Source of the DNA: Seminavis robusta
Lineage: Eukaryota > Bacillariophyta > Bacillariophyceae > Naviculales > Naviculaceae
Assembly (NCBI GenBank): GCA_903772945.1
Contig: CAICTM010001559.1
Span: forward strand, 1-26,929
Length of the DNA: 26,929 nucleotides
Reading direction: 5' to 3'
Program-made: the position numbers and the translations under genes
Shown here: positions 1 through 9,550 of the stretch, piece after piece
How positions within the stretch are numbered: position 1 is the stretch's first letter
How the letters are laid out: each line of letters starts with the position of its first letter
Notes under the pieces: model-generated
Database searches by the model: none
Told to the model about the DNA's origin: nothing
What the model saw: the letters and a program-made list of their open reading frames with translations, nothing else

Positions 1-842
1 CGGGGTGACCGGTGAACATATTATTTTTGTTAATGGTGTTAGTATCAAGATCACCAACAACAAGCTCAAAGATCCCTTCCATTCCATGCCCAGTCATCAT
101 ACTTTCAAATGTGCTGTTATAAGAGAGCTAACACATGGATCCAGCAGGCATGGACCAGTCAAGCAGGAGTAGTCACACACGGGAGGACGAAGAGATGGGG
201 GGAATCCTTCAGTCCCTTCTTGCATGCCAATTCAATTGGCTGGAGTGTGGTGTGATGTTTTAGATGGTCGCCTCCATGAAAACCCCTGAGGCATAGGGTG
301 CTTTGAAGTTCCTTTCCCACTCCATCTCTGATGCAGATCCTGTCCAGGCTCCAGTGTGGTCGATACCTCCAAGCCGAGGTGCTTCTGTAAGCTTGGTCCT
401 TTCCTTGGATTTCCCAAAGTGTTTGGAGGAGCTCCCGGAATTGAGCTGTGGTCAAGGGTGCTGTAGGTATGGTTGGAGGATCAGATTGTGGGATGACTGG
501 ATCAGAATCAAAGAAGGCTTGTCTGAATCCTGGTGGACTGAACAAGAATGGCGCTGGTACTGTTGAAGGAGTTGATGCTGAAGAGGATGCTGAAGAAAAG
601 GAAGCGTCGTCAAGGTCCATTAATAGCTGATGGAATAGGAGGCAGTGAAAATCAACAAGGTCAACAGTGCGGCAATGGCAACAAGCACGCAATGACAACA
701 GGAGGAGGAGAGCGGTGGATAATGAGCAGTTGGATCTGACGTTGAGGTTGAGGCCCACCCAGAATTGTTTGGAAAATTCAAATTTAAATTTAACGGCGAC
801 AGCGCGTTGTTATCATTCAAACGACCGGAACTTCAAGCCAGT
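1..842 (-). other. Small minus-strand ORFs of unknown origin, possible retroelement remnant
   Basis: A minus-strand ORF of 199 residues (159-758) and a 66-residue one (620-820) overlap in different frames. The longer has a hydrophobic, Cys-rich stretch near its N-terminus, then a Ser/Pro-rich part around an in-frame Met-Asp-Leu-Asp-Asp. A Pro/Thr-rich segment and a short helical-looking run (FRELLQTLWEIQGK) follow. That order (acidic start, Ser/Pro linker, helix) resembles the N-terminal part of LTR-retrotransposon gag proteins, but no zinc knuckle, protease, integrase or reverse transcriptase is visible. Short open frames also run off the left edge on both strands. I do not recognise any of these as a known gene; chance ORFs or a decayed element are equally possible. 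Confidence 0.15.
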
Positions 843-1289
843 TCAAACGAGCGACTGCAACAGCAAGCCAGCAACCGGAAGAACGGCCAATAATAGGGGG
901 TAAGTGGCTCCGGAAGCATGACTCAATGCAAGACAACACAAAGCCGAGTCGTCAAGATATAGGATCCTCATCGCAATTTCGATCAACAAAAGGATAAAGA
1001 ACAAGGGGAACAGTGGATTTGCTACGAGCGAATCAAACAAAAGGGGATTGCTTGCAAGCGAATCCAAGGTATCGACAAAGGGATCATATGGATCAAATAG
1101 ACAGATTAAGTTGCAATACGGGGAATGACTACCGATGAAGATAACGAGAGGAAACTCAGGACTCTGCACCAAGGGATAGCTCATTCCATTGACAACCATA
1201 AGGGATAGACATATAAGAATAAGAATGAGTAACATCTCATAACCTCGCATGCTACCATGGACAACAGTGGTAGAATTCGACAATACCAT
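843..1289 (-). CDS. Hypothetical hydrophobic 148-residue ORF
   Basis: This is an ATG-initiated minus-strand ORF of 148 residues. It has a strongly hydrophobic segment at about residues 18-35, another at about 91-108 (FPLFFILLLIEIAMRIL) and a hydrophobic C-terminus, so it would be an integral membrane protein if translated. An A/T-rich stretch resembling a TATA element lies about 100 bp upstream on the same strand (near 1385-1395). I recognise no family. The length is modest and the composition could arise by chance from T-rich DNA read in this frame. It sits just upstream of the two smaller minus-strand ORFs and may belong with them. Treat it as a weak candidate. Confidence 0.2.
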   Translation of the reverse strand: MVLSNSTTVVHGSMRGYEMLLILILICLSLMVVNGMSYPLVQSPEFPLVIFIGSHSPYCNLICLFDPYDPFVDTLDSLASNPLLFDSLVANPLFPLFFILLLIEIAMRILYLDDSALCCLALSHASGATYPLLLAVLPVAGLLLQSLV

Positions 1290-2427
1290 TGTGGATTGAT
1301 TAATCTAACGATCTAAGAGATGTAAAGTTTGTATTTCCAAATAAGTGAGCAGTTATTGATTATTTTCTAGAATAGGCCCGCAATTTATAAAGCTGTAAAG
1401 CTGAATTGTAAGCTGTATCCCGTCACAATTTTCATGTTTCCCAGGACCTTCCTGCGAATTCCCAATGGCTGCTCTGACTCGACTCGATCCTCTCTGCTCT
1501 TGACAACTGCGCGCCTCGTGGAGGCGTTCTGCCGATCGTTCATGCAGCCATCTCCTCTCGCACAGTTACGGCGTCACGCCACTCTAAAAGAGAAGTGCAG
1601 ATCCAAGCCATCTTCGCTGACTGGTGAACATGAGACTTTCCTACCCCATGGCCCTCATATGGCTGTATTATGTATTATGTACACCATGCATCCATGCATA
1701 CGTAGTTGCTCCAAGACAGTTTCGTTATGCCTAGCTAGACTACTAGCTAGCTAAGTTCTAGTAGCCTCTTCGCTACCGCTGCTGTTCGTACCGTAGGCTG
1801 CCTCCTTCCTCTCTTCCACATGGTTCCACGGTCATTGGCTCCCGACTCACAAGCTCACAAATTCCATCAATGCGATCAATTTCCCCTCTCTGCCTTGCTT
1901 ATTATAGTTAGTCCTCCCAAAACCCCTCAGAGCCCCACTTTAGGCGAAGGAAAGACAGGCTGGAACCGAAACGGAGGCTTGTACGGGAGTTCTTATTTTA
2001 GGCCCATTCAAAAGTTGTCCATCAAGGCCAGCAACACCATTGAAGTTTTTGGATCCATTGAGCAACCAAAGCGTGGTCAGAACCACTTTCGTTACACTCT
2101 TCCTTCCTTGCTGTGCAATCTGCTCAACACAGTTGATAGGTGAAATCCGATTCCAGACTATCCAGGCACCTGGGACCCATCCCATTGAAAGGTTGGCCTG
2201 CCGTGTGCCTCTGGCTAGGTTAGCGGAAAGCTGACAGGTGAAGGATTTTTTTCATCTTCACCAACCCTAATTGACTGAGACAAACCCTTCGGTACAAAAG
2301 TCCAAGGTTTGAATGAGTTCTGTGGGGGCACACTGCATTGACTTGGCTCTACTAGTAAGCAGTCAGAGATATTGTTAGTGTGATTCGATTCTAATCTAAT
2401 CAAGAACTAAAGATTTTCCACGCACTT
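1290..2427. other. Intergenic region, no gene seen
   Basis: Several short ORFs exist on both strands (the longest is 107 codons) but none shows a recognisable domain or plausible composition. The stretch contains a GACTCGACTCGA pentamer run near 1476 and CTAGCTAG-type repeats near 1733-1752. It lies downstream of the minus-strand binding-protein gene, so its right end probably carries that gene's 3' UTR. Confidence 0.5.
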
Positions 2428-5232
2428 CTATCGAAAGGGAATTGGAAACTGTTGCGGCCCAGACAGCCACTGGTTCAGATGGTTCGTCGGTGATCGGGGT
2501 ATCTCACTCAACGTGGCATTGTACATGTCTGCATAGGACCCGACTGCAAAAACCATATCCCTTAGCATTTGCTTCATGGGTTCGCCGAACAACCTCACCA
2601 CGGGCATTTCAACGGAAGAATCAGAGTTGATCCCTTTTTCTTCGGCATACAAAGAGCCAAGTACTACCCAATTGCAAAAATCATTCCATCGGGTATCATC
2701 TTCGGTGGTTGCAAATGCAAAGGCATTGCCACTGTCGTAGAAGAATGGCGTCGAGAAAGTGAAGCCCTGTCCGGTGGTAGGTTCCTTGAAGTCGGCTTCC
2801 AACGTGACGCGAGCTCCTGAAACAACGTCCACTTCTCCCGAGACGAGTGCCGTGTATACACCGTCGGGGTGATCCGACAAATCTACAATCTCCACCGAAT
2901 CGGGACTTCCGGCAAAAGCTGCTCCAGACAGGGCACGACAGAACTCAATTTCCAATCCTGACCAGACACTATCCTCATCCATGTGAACGAAGTCAGATCG
3001 AGTGACAACGCCACACCGTACATGCCCTCGATTTACAATCTCAGCGAGGGTCCCGTTTTCCATTTCGGGGCCTCTGGCATCGGTCAGTCCGAATGGGAGC
3101 GCATAAAGAAGGCCTGAATCATCACCACTGTGCAGAGTGTTCAAGTCGCGCCTCGGAAACAACGATTCCAAGTGTTTCGTGTACATGTCTCCATAGTTTC
3201 CCAAGTGCGCCACAATCCCAGTCGCAACTGTTCCAAGATAAGAGTTGCCCATAAATACCTCCATCAGTTCCTCTGCATTTGATTTGGAAATACCCTTAGC
3301 CTCCGCCAAGAAGAACACATTGACAACAAAGTTCACCAAGTTGGACCATTCTGTATCTTCCTCGCGCGTGACAAGCGCCAGCGGTTCTTTCGAAAAGACC
3401 TTTCCTCCAGTTCGGAAGGGGCCTTCGTATCCATACTCGCGGAACCTATCCACCAGCATGCTGATAGGTTCAGACGCCACCACATTACACGTTTCATCGA
3501 TCATGTTTTCTGCAGCTGTCTTGGGGGAATCACTGGGGACGATTTCGGTTCCTGGAAGCAAGGAGTACAAGAACTGTTCGTGGGTAGTGTCGGTTCCCGC
3601 ACAGATCCTCAGGTTGCGACATTGACCATTGAATGAATCGAGTGCTTCAGCGCAAGCAACGTATTCTGGAACCCCGCCAAATGCCAAACCACTGTAGAAG
3701 TACGGTGCCGAGAAGGTAAAGCCGGTCCCGGACAGAGGATCCCAAACATCTCTCCCCATTGTATGTGTTACAGTATTGGTAAGAACATCAATCTCGCCTG
3801 CAGCGAGCAGCGGTAAGCGGTTCATAGATGACACAACCACGCCCTCGTACTTGTCAGGAACGCCGAATACAGCAATAGAAATAGCTTTGCACTGATCGAT
3901 GTTGAAGCCCACATTCATCATATCGTCGTTCAGCTTGCCAAATCCATAGCGCCCATCGTATGTGCCACACTTGACGAATCCACGTTGTTTGATAATATCA
4001 ATCGTTGTCATCTGATCGTAGCCGGTGCTTTCCGAGTCTGAGAACTCTAATGCCTCTGGCTTGTCCGTGTTTCCTCCTTTCGTAACGATCAGCGCAATGA
4101 CGATTCCTCCTGCGACTGCAACCACGGCAAAGATGACGATCCAAACCATGGAGCCGCTACGTGCATGATTCTCTTGCTGCTTCTCTTTGTCCGGTTCCAA
4201 ATCGAGAGGCACTGGCACGATATCAGCCTCTACGGCTTCTTGCAAAATGCGTCTTCGAATCTCTTCTTCTATCTCGGCTTCTTTTCTCTCCAAGTCCTCC
4301 TCAACAGTGTGCGCCACTACAATCGTTTCTTCTGACATGTAACTTTGGGCAGTACTCTGAGCATCGCCATGCAGCCCCATTTCGGAATCATACTCTCCAA
4401 TGCTCACCAGCGATGCGTTCCTCCAGTCGTCCACTTCAGGGGATGGACCATTGATCCCTGCTACGCTGACAGCCCCTGGCATGGTTGGCCGAGGAGCCTG
4501 CACACAGTCTTCCTGAGACATGGTGGATACGACGGACCTAGCAGAGGGATACGCTTCCTTCTCTTTGATCATTGCACTAGTCAGGGATGCTCTTGTGGAT
4601 GTTTGGGAGACGTCGTCATGATCGCTGTTGGCGTTGTTGCTATACCTAGCTACTGCCGAGGCGCCGCCGTTTCCTTCCATTTTTTCACGCTCGAGATACT
4701 GAAGGCTATTGCTTTCCCTCCTGCCTCGTGGTTGCCCCACCTGTCCAACACCAAAGTTTACTTGCAACTCATATTCGTCCAAGTCTGTTGTATTGGGGGC
4801 TCTAGCTGACGCACGTCCCGAGTCTCCGTTGGATAGCCCTCGTTTGCTGGGGGTCTTGGATGCACGGGGACGATAGCTTCCACGTGGGCGTCGTGTTGCT
4901 GGGATGTCTCCACTGGATGGCTGCCGCTTACTTTTAGGAGGAGGCTTGAGTGCAGTAGTTGCAGGAGCATTCTTCTGCGCAACGCCCGACGCCTTGGCCA
5001 TCAAATCGCGCTTCTCCTCCACCATGGAATAAGTGTCGGTGCTAGATTGTCCCGTCGCATCTTCTTCTCGGTTGCGAAATCGTTTGGATGCACCATTGGT
5101 AGCAGGGAACGAGTCTCCAGATGAAGCCGCTTCGTCATCTCTACTGGAGGACGACTCTTCCAATGGAGCTACGGCTCGATCCTCGGCCATCGCCTCCAAG
5201 ACTTGAGTTCCTGTTTCACCTTCACTTGCCAT
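2428..5232 (-). CDS. Membrane-anchored protein with tandem AapJ/SBP_bac_3-like amino-acid-binding domains
   Basis: A 934-residue intronless ORF. Residues 1-350 are polar, Ser/Arg/Pro-rich and probably disordered, with a charged helix at about 309-335. Residues 363-384 form one clear transmembrane segment. Two copies of a bacterial family 3 solute-binding fold follow, closest in style to the general L-amino-acid-binding protein AapJ. Copy 1 (about 407-716) has all landmarks: the VKCGTYDGRYGFG start, the GEIDVL strand, the FTFSAPYFYSG motif, the W..LVNFVV helix, and a GNYGDMY...LNTL...GLLYALPFG end. Copy 2 (about 725-934) repeats the start, GEVDVV, TPFFYDSGNAFAF, W..FCNWVV and GSYADMY, but jumps straight from the FFYDSG motif to the helix, so about 100 residues of the second lobe are missing. 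The layout suggests a cytosolic tail and an extracellular or lumenal ligand-binding region, acting as a receptor or capture protein. No permease or ATPase gene is nearby. Bacterial ancestry is inferred. The ATG at 5232 is the first of the frame. Confidence 0.85.
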   Translation of the reverse strand: MASEGETGTQVLEAMAEDRAVAPLEESSSSRDDEAASSGDSFPATNGASKRFRNREEDATGQSSTDTYSMVEEKRDLMAKASGVAQKNAPATTALKPPPKSKRQPSSGDIPATRRPRGSYRPRASKTPSKRGLSNGDSGRASARAPNTTDLDEYELQVNFGVGQVGQPRGRRESNSLQYLEREKMEGNGGASAVARYSNNANSDHDDVSQTSTRASLTSAMIKEKEAYPSARSVVSTMSQEDCVQAPRPTMPGAVSVAGINGPSPEVDDWRNASLVSIGEYDSEMGLHGDAQSTAQSYMSEETIVVAHTVEEDLERKEAEIEEEIRRRILQEAVEADIVPVPLDLEPDKEKQQENHARSGSMVWIVIFAVVAVAGGIVIALIVTKGGNTDKPEALEFSDSESTGYDQMTTIDIIKQRGFVKCGTYDGRYGFGKLNDDMMNVGFNIDQCKAISIAVFGVPDKYEGVVVSSMNRLPLLAAGEIDVLTNTVTHTMGRDVWDPLSGTGFTFSAPYFYSGLAFGGVPEYVACAEALDSFNGQCRNLRICAGTDTTHEQFLYSLLPGTEIVPSDSPKTAAENMIDETCNVVASEPISMLVDRFREYGYEGPFRTGGKVFSKEPLALVTREEDTEWSNLVNFVVNVFFLAEAKGISKSNAEELMEVFMGNSYLGTVATGIVAHLGNYGDMYTKHLESLFPRRDLNTLHSGDDSGLLYALPFGLTDARGPEMENGTLAEIVNRGHVRCGVVTRSDFVHMDEDSVWSGLEIEFCRALSGAAFAGSPDSVEIVDLSDHPDGVYTALVSGEVDVVSGARVTLEADFKEPTTGQGFTFSTPFFYDSGNAFAFATTEDDTRWNDFCNWVVLGSLYAEEKGINSDSSVEMPVVRLFGEPMKQMLRDMVFAVGSYADMYNATLSEIPRSPTNHLNQWLSGPQQFPIPFR

Positions 5233-6196
5233 TCTTTCTTGAATTCCTCTGCGATATGGGATCTATGTGATCGGGAGGAATGACGACAAACAGGCTATTC
5301 CTTGTGGTTGTGGGATCGTTGAGGGTAACTCCGTAACTGGCGGGTCAATGAATGTGTGTTGTTGATGCTGTTGTTGTGGGTGGCGGGTGCTGGTGCATGG
5401 CCTCGTTCCAATCCTGAATAGAGAGTGTAGACTGGATGTACAGTAACACAGCAACACTCTCCTAGCTACTCTCCCACAGTATACCAGGTAATAGACGTAC
5501 TGTATCGTTTCAACGAAAACTGCATGGATCCGTGGTCAAAGTTGAAGGGAGCTTCAAGGGTCACAGCGTCACAGCTCTTGGGGCGTACTCCTGTTTAGAA
5601 TGGTGGGCATTTTACTCGGTAAAAATAACATTCAGAAGCTATTCAGATGTGCTTTCTGGCATTCTGGCACTGAGTGGTTACAATATTTAATTAACGGTAT
5701 GGCCCACTAATAAATCACTTTCGGTAGTTGTTCATAAGACTGGAGGACGATGTTGGAGCTTGATGGTCAAATCGATTCTACTGACACAGTGGTACATGTA
5801 CTGTACGGTACCTGGTACCTGTTGTCACGGTACAGTGACACAGAGAAACGGGAACTCGTTCATCGTTCATACCAATAATATGCATCCATGTACCGGTAGT
5901 AGTGCCCTCAGAAGCATTACATGTAAGCCACACCACTCCAAACCTCCAAAGCATAACCTCACGGTACCATGGCAGACTCGACTCCACTATGACGACAGGA
6001 CTACAGGTACAATGACGCCGGATCCACTGGCCAACTGGCCCATGCTCCGGGATGCCCTCCAGATTGCTACTCTAGCTAGAACCGTACCATACAAGTAGCT
6101 ATAGATGCCGGTGTCACCATAATAGCAGAGCACGATAACGATTAAATCTATTTGGAGACCTCCAGCTAGCTACCGGTAGCTCTCGGTTGCCATTGT
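5233..6196. other. Intergenic region upstream of the binding-protein gene
   Basis: No convincing gene; the longest ORF is 112 codons and composed of repeats. It should hold the promoter of the minus-strand binding-protein gene and the 3' UTR of the glycosyltransferase gene. It contains several palindromes built from GGTACC and TACCGGTA: around 5803-5835, at 5891-5898, and a 14-bp palindrome AGCTACCGGTAGCT at 6168-6181. A TGTTGTTG-type stretch occurs at 5355-5380. Confidence 0.5.
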
Positions 6197-8073
6197 CTAG
6201 ATAGCTACCGGCGCAGACATGTTTTGATTGGTCATGTTTGCAGCAATAGCAGCAGCTACAATCTCTGCTTTGAGTGCCTCTGCCTGTGCCTCTTTCGCCC
6301 ACGCCTGTCGTTTCAACTCTTTTGCTTCTTCTGTGACTCGTTCCATCTTTCGCTCCGATGCCATCATTCTCATTCCGGCTTGTCGTCGCCGTTCATCCCA
6401 TTTTACAGACTCTTGGATAGAATGGTGTTTCCGCCGGCGATAGTCCACGTCCAGAAAGTAGATTGGCCAGGGTTTCAATGTTGCTTCTAGACCACCAACT
6501 TCTCGTTGCCACTGTTGTGTTTCAGTAACATGCCAATTGTTTTCTTTAGATGTTGGGGCATCCGTCCAGTTTTGCACACACCGTACCATCATTTTCAAAT
6601 CGTCCCCTATATTCTCCAATCGCTTCCTCTCTGCACCATGAACCGAGTGCCCATACGTACTGTATTTTCGGCGAGTGGCCTTGAGATCAGGAAAGAAGTT
6701 ATGAAAGTGATACGCAGTGTATTTGGTGTGATTGGTGGCATTCAGCTCGTAGTTGTGGCCTCCACACTGTCGTCTAAAGTCAGCAGCACTCCACAGAGGA
6801 TAGTGGTTGCCACCAATCTTCCCAAAAGAATTCTTGTACATCCTATCATTTCGAGTTTCACAGTTGTGGGCGTATCCTGGAGCTCGCAAGTAGTCTTTGA
6901 CTCGAGGTGCAGGCGGGTTCAAGGTTTCATTGCCAATCAACTCGACGCAAGCTCCCATTATCATGTCAGGGTGATACCTGGGAAAGGAGAACGATTGTGA
7001 GGATGTGAAGCGTAGTAGACCCTGTATCAATGCTCTGAAGGACGGACATACCATGTTCGCTTGGCAATACATTCCGGTGAGGACTCAAACATCCGCGTGT
7101 AGCCAGCAATCTTGACTTTGGGGTTGAAGCAGTGATGTGTGCCATAGTCCAAAGCCTCCACATAGGGGCAAGTTTGCACCGCTCTCAGAAAGTCACGAGT
7201 AAACGTCTCGTCGGCGTCGGCAATGTACCCAATGTCCTCTGGACCCATGCCAAAATCTCTCCATCCCTTCAGAATTTCTTGTCTTTGTCGATGTTCTCGT
7301 GCCATTTTCTCCAGCGTAATATCTTCGTTGACGTATCGTCGTATCTGTATGTTTTGCACACCAAACAAGTTCTGAAACTTTTGAATGTGTTTCTCTGTCC
7401 GTTTGAAGGGTCTCGGTGTTGCACTTTGAGTTCGATTTCCTTCCACAAAGATCATTGCTTCAAATATCCCATACGTCTCGGCAGCAACAATTTCTAGCAG
7501 TTCCCACGGTTCTTCTGCAATCAGACTACCGAAAAATATTCTTCGTTGCGCAGGGACAGGGTCCGCCGATGACTGCGGCCTTCCAGGTTGGCTCATGGAA
7601 AAGCCATACCGTCGACATCGTTCGCTCAGATCAGAGTGATCTATGGATCTTTGGATGGCGCGAAAGAAATAGCCTTGTTCGCTTGAGAGCACGCCTTTGG
7701 GAATTGTGTCGTCATCGTAGGGCACGGTTGATGGTGGAACCTTGGTTGAGACTATTTCCAGCTCCTGTGGAACGTTCCGTGGCCCAATGTTCCCACCGAA
7801 AGCCCACTTTGCGGACGCGGTGGATTCATGATATGGATTCTTTCCCACGTGCAAAGATCGATTCGCTCTGTGAATAAGGGGGATGGTCGTACAGAGAGAA
7901 GCTATCAACAGCAGACCTCCCCAGGCCACAGTGGGCAGTCTCCTTCTTTGTCTTTTGTTGGCGGCCGAAGCGATACTGCCGGTACCGATACGTCTTCTTC
8001 GCTCCATGAGATTTCGATAGAATCGGGCTCTCTCGACTTCGACGTGATGAGACGACGTGAGCTCCATGGACAT
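6197..8073 (-). CDS. GT17-like (MGAT3-type) glycosyltransferase, type II membrane protein, two exons
   Basis: Exon 1 is 8073-7052, a 74-nt intron (7051-6978, GTATGT...CCCAG) splits a Trp codon in phase 2, and exon 2 is 6977-6197, giving 600 residues. A basic N-terminus precedes a single membrane anchor at about 46-68, then a stem, so this is a Golgi/ER type II protein. The catalytic region (from about 178) resembles family GT17: RRIFFGSLIAEEPWELLEI, the FVEGNRTQSATPRP segment (like the VESNRTHSGKPKP type), a RQRQEILKGW stretch, and IADADET at 284-290 in the place of the family's aspartate-rich metal/nucleotide site. Known GT17 members add a bisecting beta-1,4-GlcNAc to N-glycans; the acceptor here is unknown. 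The last 70 residues are a charged coiled coil ending in a hydrophobic Ala-rich tail, unusual for the family. The gene diverges from the CBS gene across 370 bp. The family call is by motif only. Confidence 0.75.
6978..7051 (-). other. Spliceosomal intron in the GT17-like gene
   Basis: A 74-nt intron read on the minus strand, with donor GTATGT at 7051-7046 and acceptor TTTCCCAG ending at 6978. Removing it joins two partial codons into TGG (Trp) and continues in one open frame. GGTAT occurs at both exon-intron junctions, a 5-bp repeat short enough to be chance. Confidence 0.85.
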
Positions 8074-8443
8074 GCTTGCAGGAAGGATGTTTCAACCTCT
8101 TTTCGGCCCACGCAAAACAAAGATGAACAGTGCTGCACCTCAATTTGTGGCACTGCAACGGCAAGAGACAAAAAGGTGCGCGAAACTGCCACAATTGTCA
8201 CTCGCACTGTCATTCTCACTCCCACGCGAAGGCGGATTGATTGGTTGGATCGTCGGATCATTCGATTCGATTCAATTCAATTCGATTCGATTGATTCAGC
8301 GTGAATGAGAATTTGGAGTCGATTCGAATTGAATCGACTCGACTCGACTTTTGAATTTTGGACACCGAACACCGAACACCCAACACCAAAGAGCACCACC
8401 TCTGGGATTCACCAGCCCCCAAAGAGAGAGATAAACAGCGACC
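8074..8443. promoter_or_regulatory. Divergent (shared) promoter region with GAATC/GAGTC pentamers
   Basis: This 370-bp stretch separates the start codons of the GT17-like gene (minus) and the CBS gene (plus), so it must contain both promoters. At about 8258-8350 it carries a degenerate pentanucleotide run (ATTCG/ATTCA on the plus strand, turning into GAATC and GACTC), partly self-complementary. The CBS start lies in a good context (GACCATGG). Small ORFs crossing this stretch on both strands appear to be by-products of the simple repeat. Confidence 0.6.
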
Positions 8444-9550
8444 ATGGCCGACGACAACGAGCACTCTGCCGAGCTTCGCGCGTTCTTGGAGACCACCAAG
8501 GCCAGCGATGTGGAGACCCCTCACAAGGAAGTAGTGGAGGTGAAGGTTTCAATGACTCCTGTGGAGGCGGCCAAGGAGTTGTGGTCGCACAAGGTATGCA
8601 CTTCTAGTCAGTCTTCAGTGCAAGGTACTCACGCTACCCTACCCAACTGAACTTATGTGCATTTATCTTCTATTGCTATTCACAAGGTGATCGGTGCCCC
8701 TGTGTATGATGAGGAACGAAAGAAGTATATTGGTTTCTTCGACATGAGAGACCTGTTGAGCACAGTGATCGCCTCTCACAAAGAAGAGGAAGCTTCCAAA
8801 AAGAGCGACAATAAGAGCGGCAGTAAAGACTTTGCTTTTACCAAATGGTTTGATAAGAGTCCGTCCACGGCCGGTAGTGGATCCTTTACGGTGTCCTACT
8901 TGGCCGCACGAAACCCCTTTGTGTCCCTTACAAACGACGCAACCCTGATGGAAGTGTGCAAAATTTGTGCGGATCGTCACTGTCATCGTGTCCCCATCAT
9001 TGACAAGTCCACTGGAAGATGCGTCCGCATTCTCTCACAAAGCGCCTTGGTTAAATTTTTGGTGGACCATTTGCTGGCCGAAAGTAAGAGTGCCACCTTG
9101 AAGAAATTCTTCGATCAGACGCTAGCTCAGGCAAACTTCCCCTACAAAAAAGAAGTCAAAACTGCTCCTGATACTGCCACTGCCAGTGAAGTTTTCGAAT
9201 TGATGGATTCACACCGCTTGTCCGGAATTGCCGTGGTCGATCACGAGGACGGTGCTCTGGTAGGGAACACCAGTGCTACTGACATCAAACTGGCTGTCGC
9301 CGTGGATGATGGTGCTTTTGCTGATCTGGGTCTGAATGTGCTGTCGTTCTTGAGTGCGGTACGACAAGAAGATCCTACCAAGGAAACCAGATATCCTAGT
9401 TCCCACGTCAAGGAATCATCCACCCTGGCACACACCTTCAAGTTGTTGGCCAAGACTGGATACCATCGAGTGTTTGTCGTCGACATGGAATTGAAGCCTG
9501 TGGGAGTTGTGAGTGTCACGGATGTGGTGGAATTTCTGGCCAAACAATAA
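8444..9550 (+). CDS. Four-CBS-domain protein, AMPK-gamma/SNF4-like, two exons
   Basis: Exon 1 is 8444-8593, a 93-nt intron follows (8594-8686, GTATGC...ACAAG), and exon 2 is 8687-9550; the phase is 0 and the product is 337 residues. Four CBS repeats, i.e. two Bateman modules, lie at about 18-80, 122-180, 196-255 and 275-336. Typical strand-helix endings are visible: VIGAPVYDEERKKYIGFFDM, HRVPIIDKSTGRCVRILS, LSGIAVVDHEDGALVGNTSA and HRVFVVDMELKPVGVVSVTD. In the AMPK gamma subunit family such arrays bind AMP, ADP or ATP and report cell energy state, so this is probably a cytosolic nucleotide-sensing regulatory subunit. A free-standing CBS protein of another pathway is the alternative. No membrane segment or catalytic domain is present. 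The intron is bounded by an 8-bp direct repeat (see findings). The gene shares its promoter region with the GT17-like gene. Confidence 0.85.
8594..8686 (+). other. Intron in the CBS gene flanked by an 8-bp direct repeat
   Basis: A 93-nt intron with donor GTATGC and acceptor ACAAG. CACAAGGT occurs at 8588-8595 and again at 8681-8688, straddling both splice junctions, so the intron plus one copy behaves like an insertion with a target-site duplication. Splicing in phase 0 joins Lys50 to Val51 and restores the first CBS repeat. Confidence 0.85.

Noticed and set aside
159..758. Definite copia-type gag gene
   Set aside because: Only compositional similarity; no zinc knuckle, protease, integrase or reverse transcriptase.
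1434..2403. Short ORFs of 60-107 codons on both strands
   Set aside because: No recognisable domains, mutually overlapping and consistent with chance.
6197..7072. Separate 291-codon minus-strand gene
   Set aside because: Its first residues come from intron DNA; splicing at 7051/6978 joins it in frame to the upstream GT17-like exon.
8687..9550. CBS gene starting at the ATG at 8657
   Set aside because: That ATG lies in the intron. The exon at 8444-8593 supplies the first half of CBS repeat 1 in frame.
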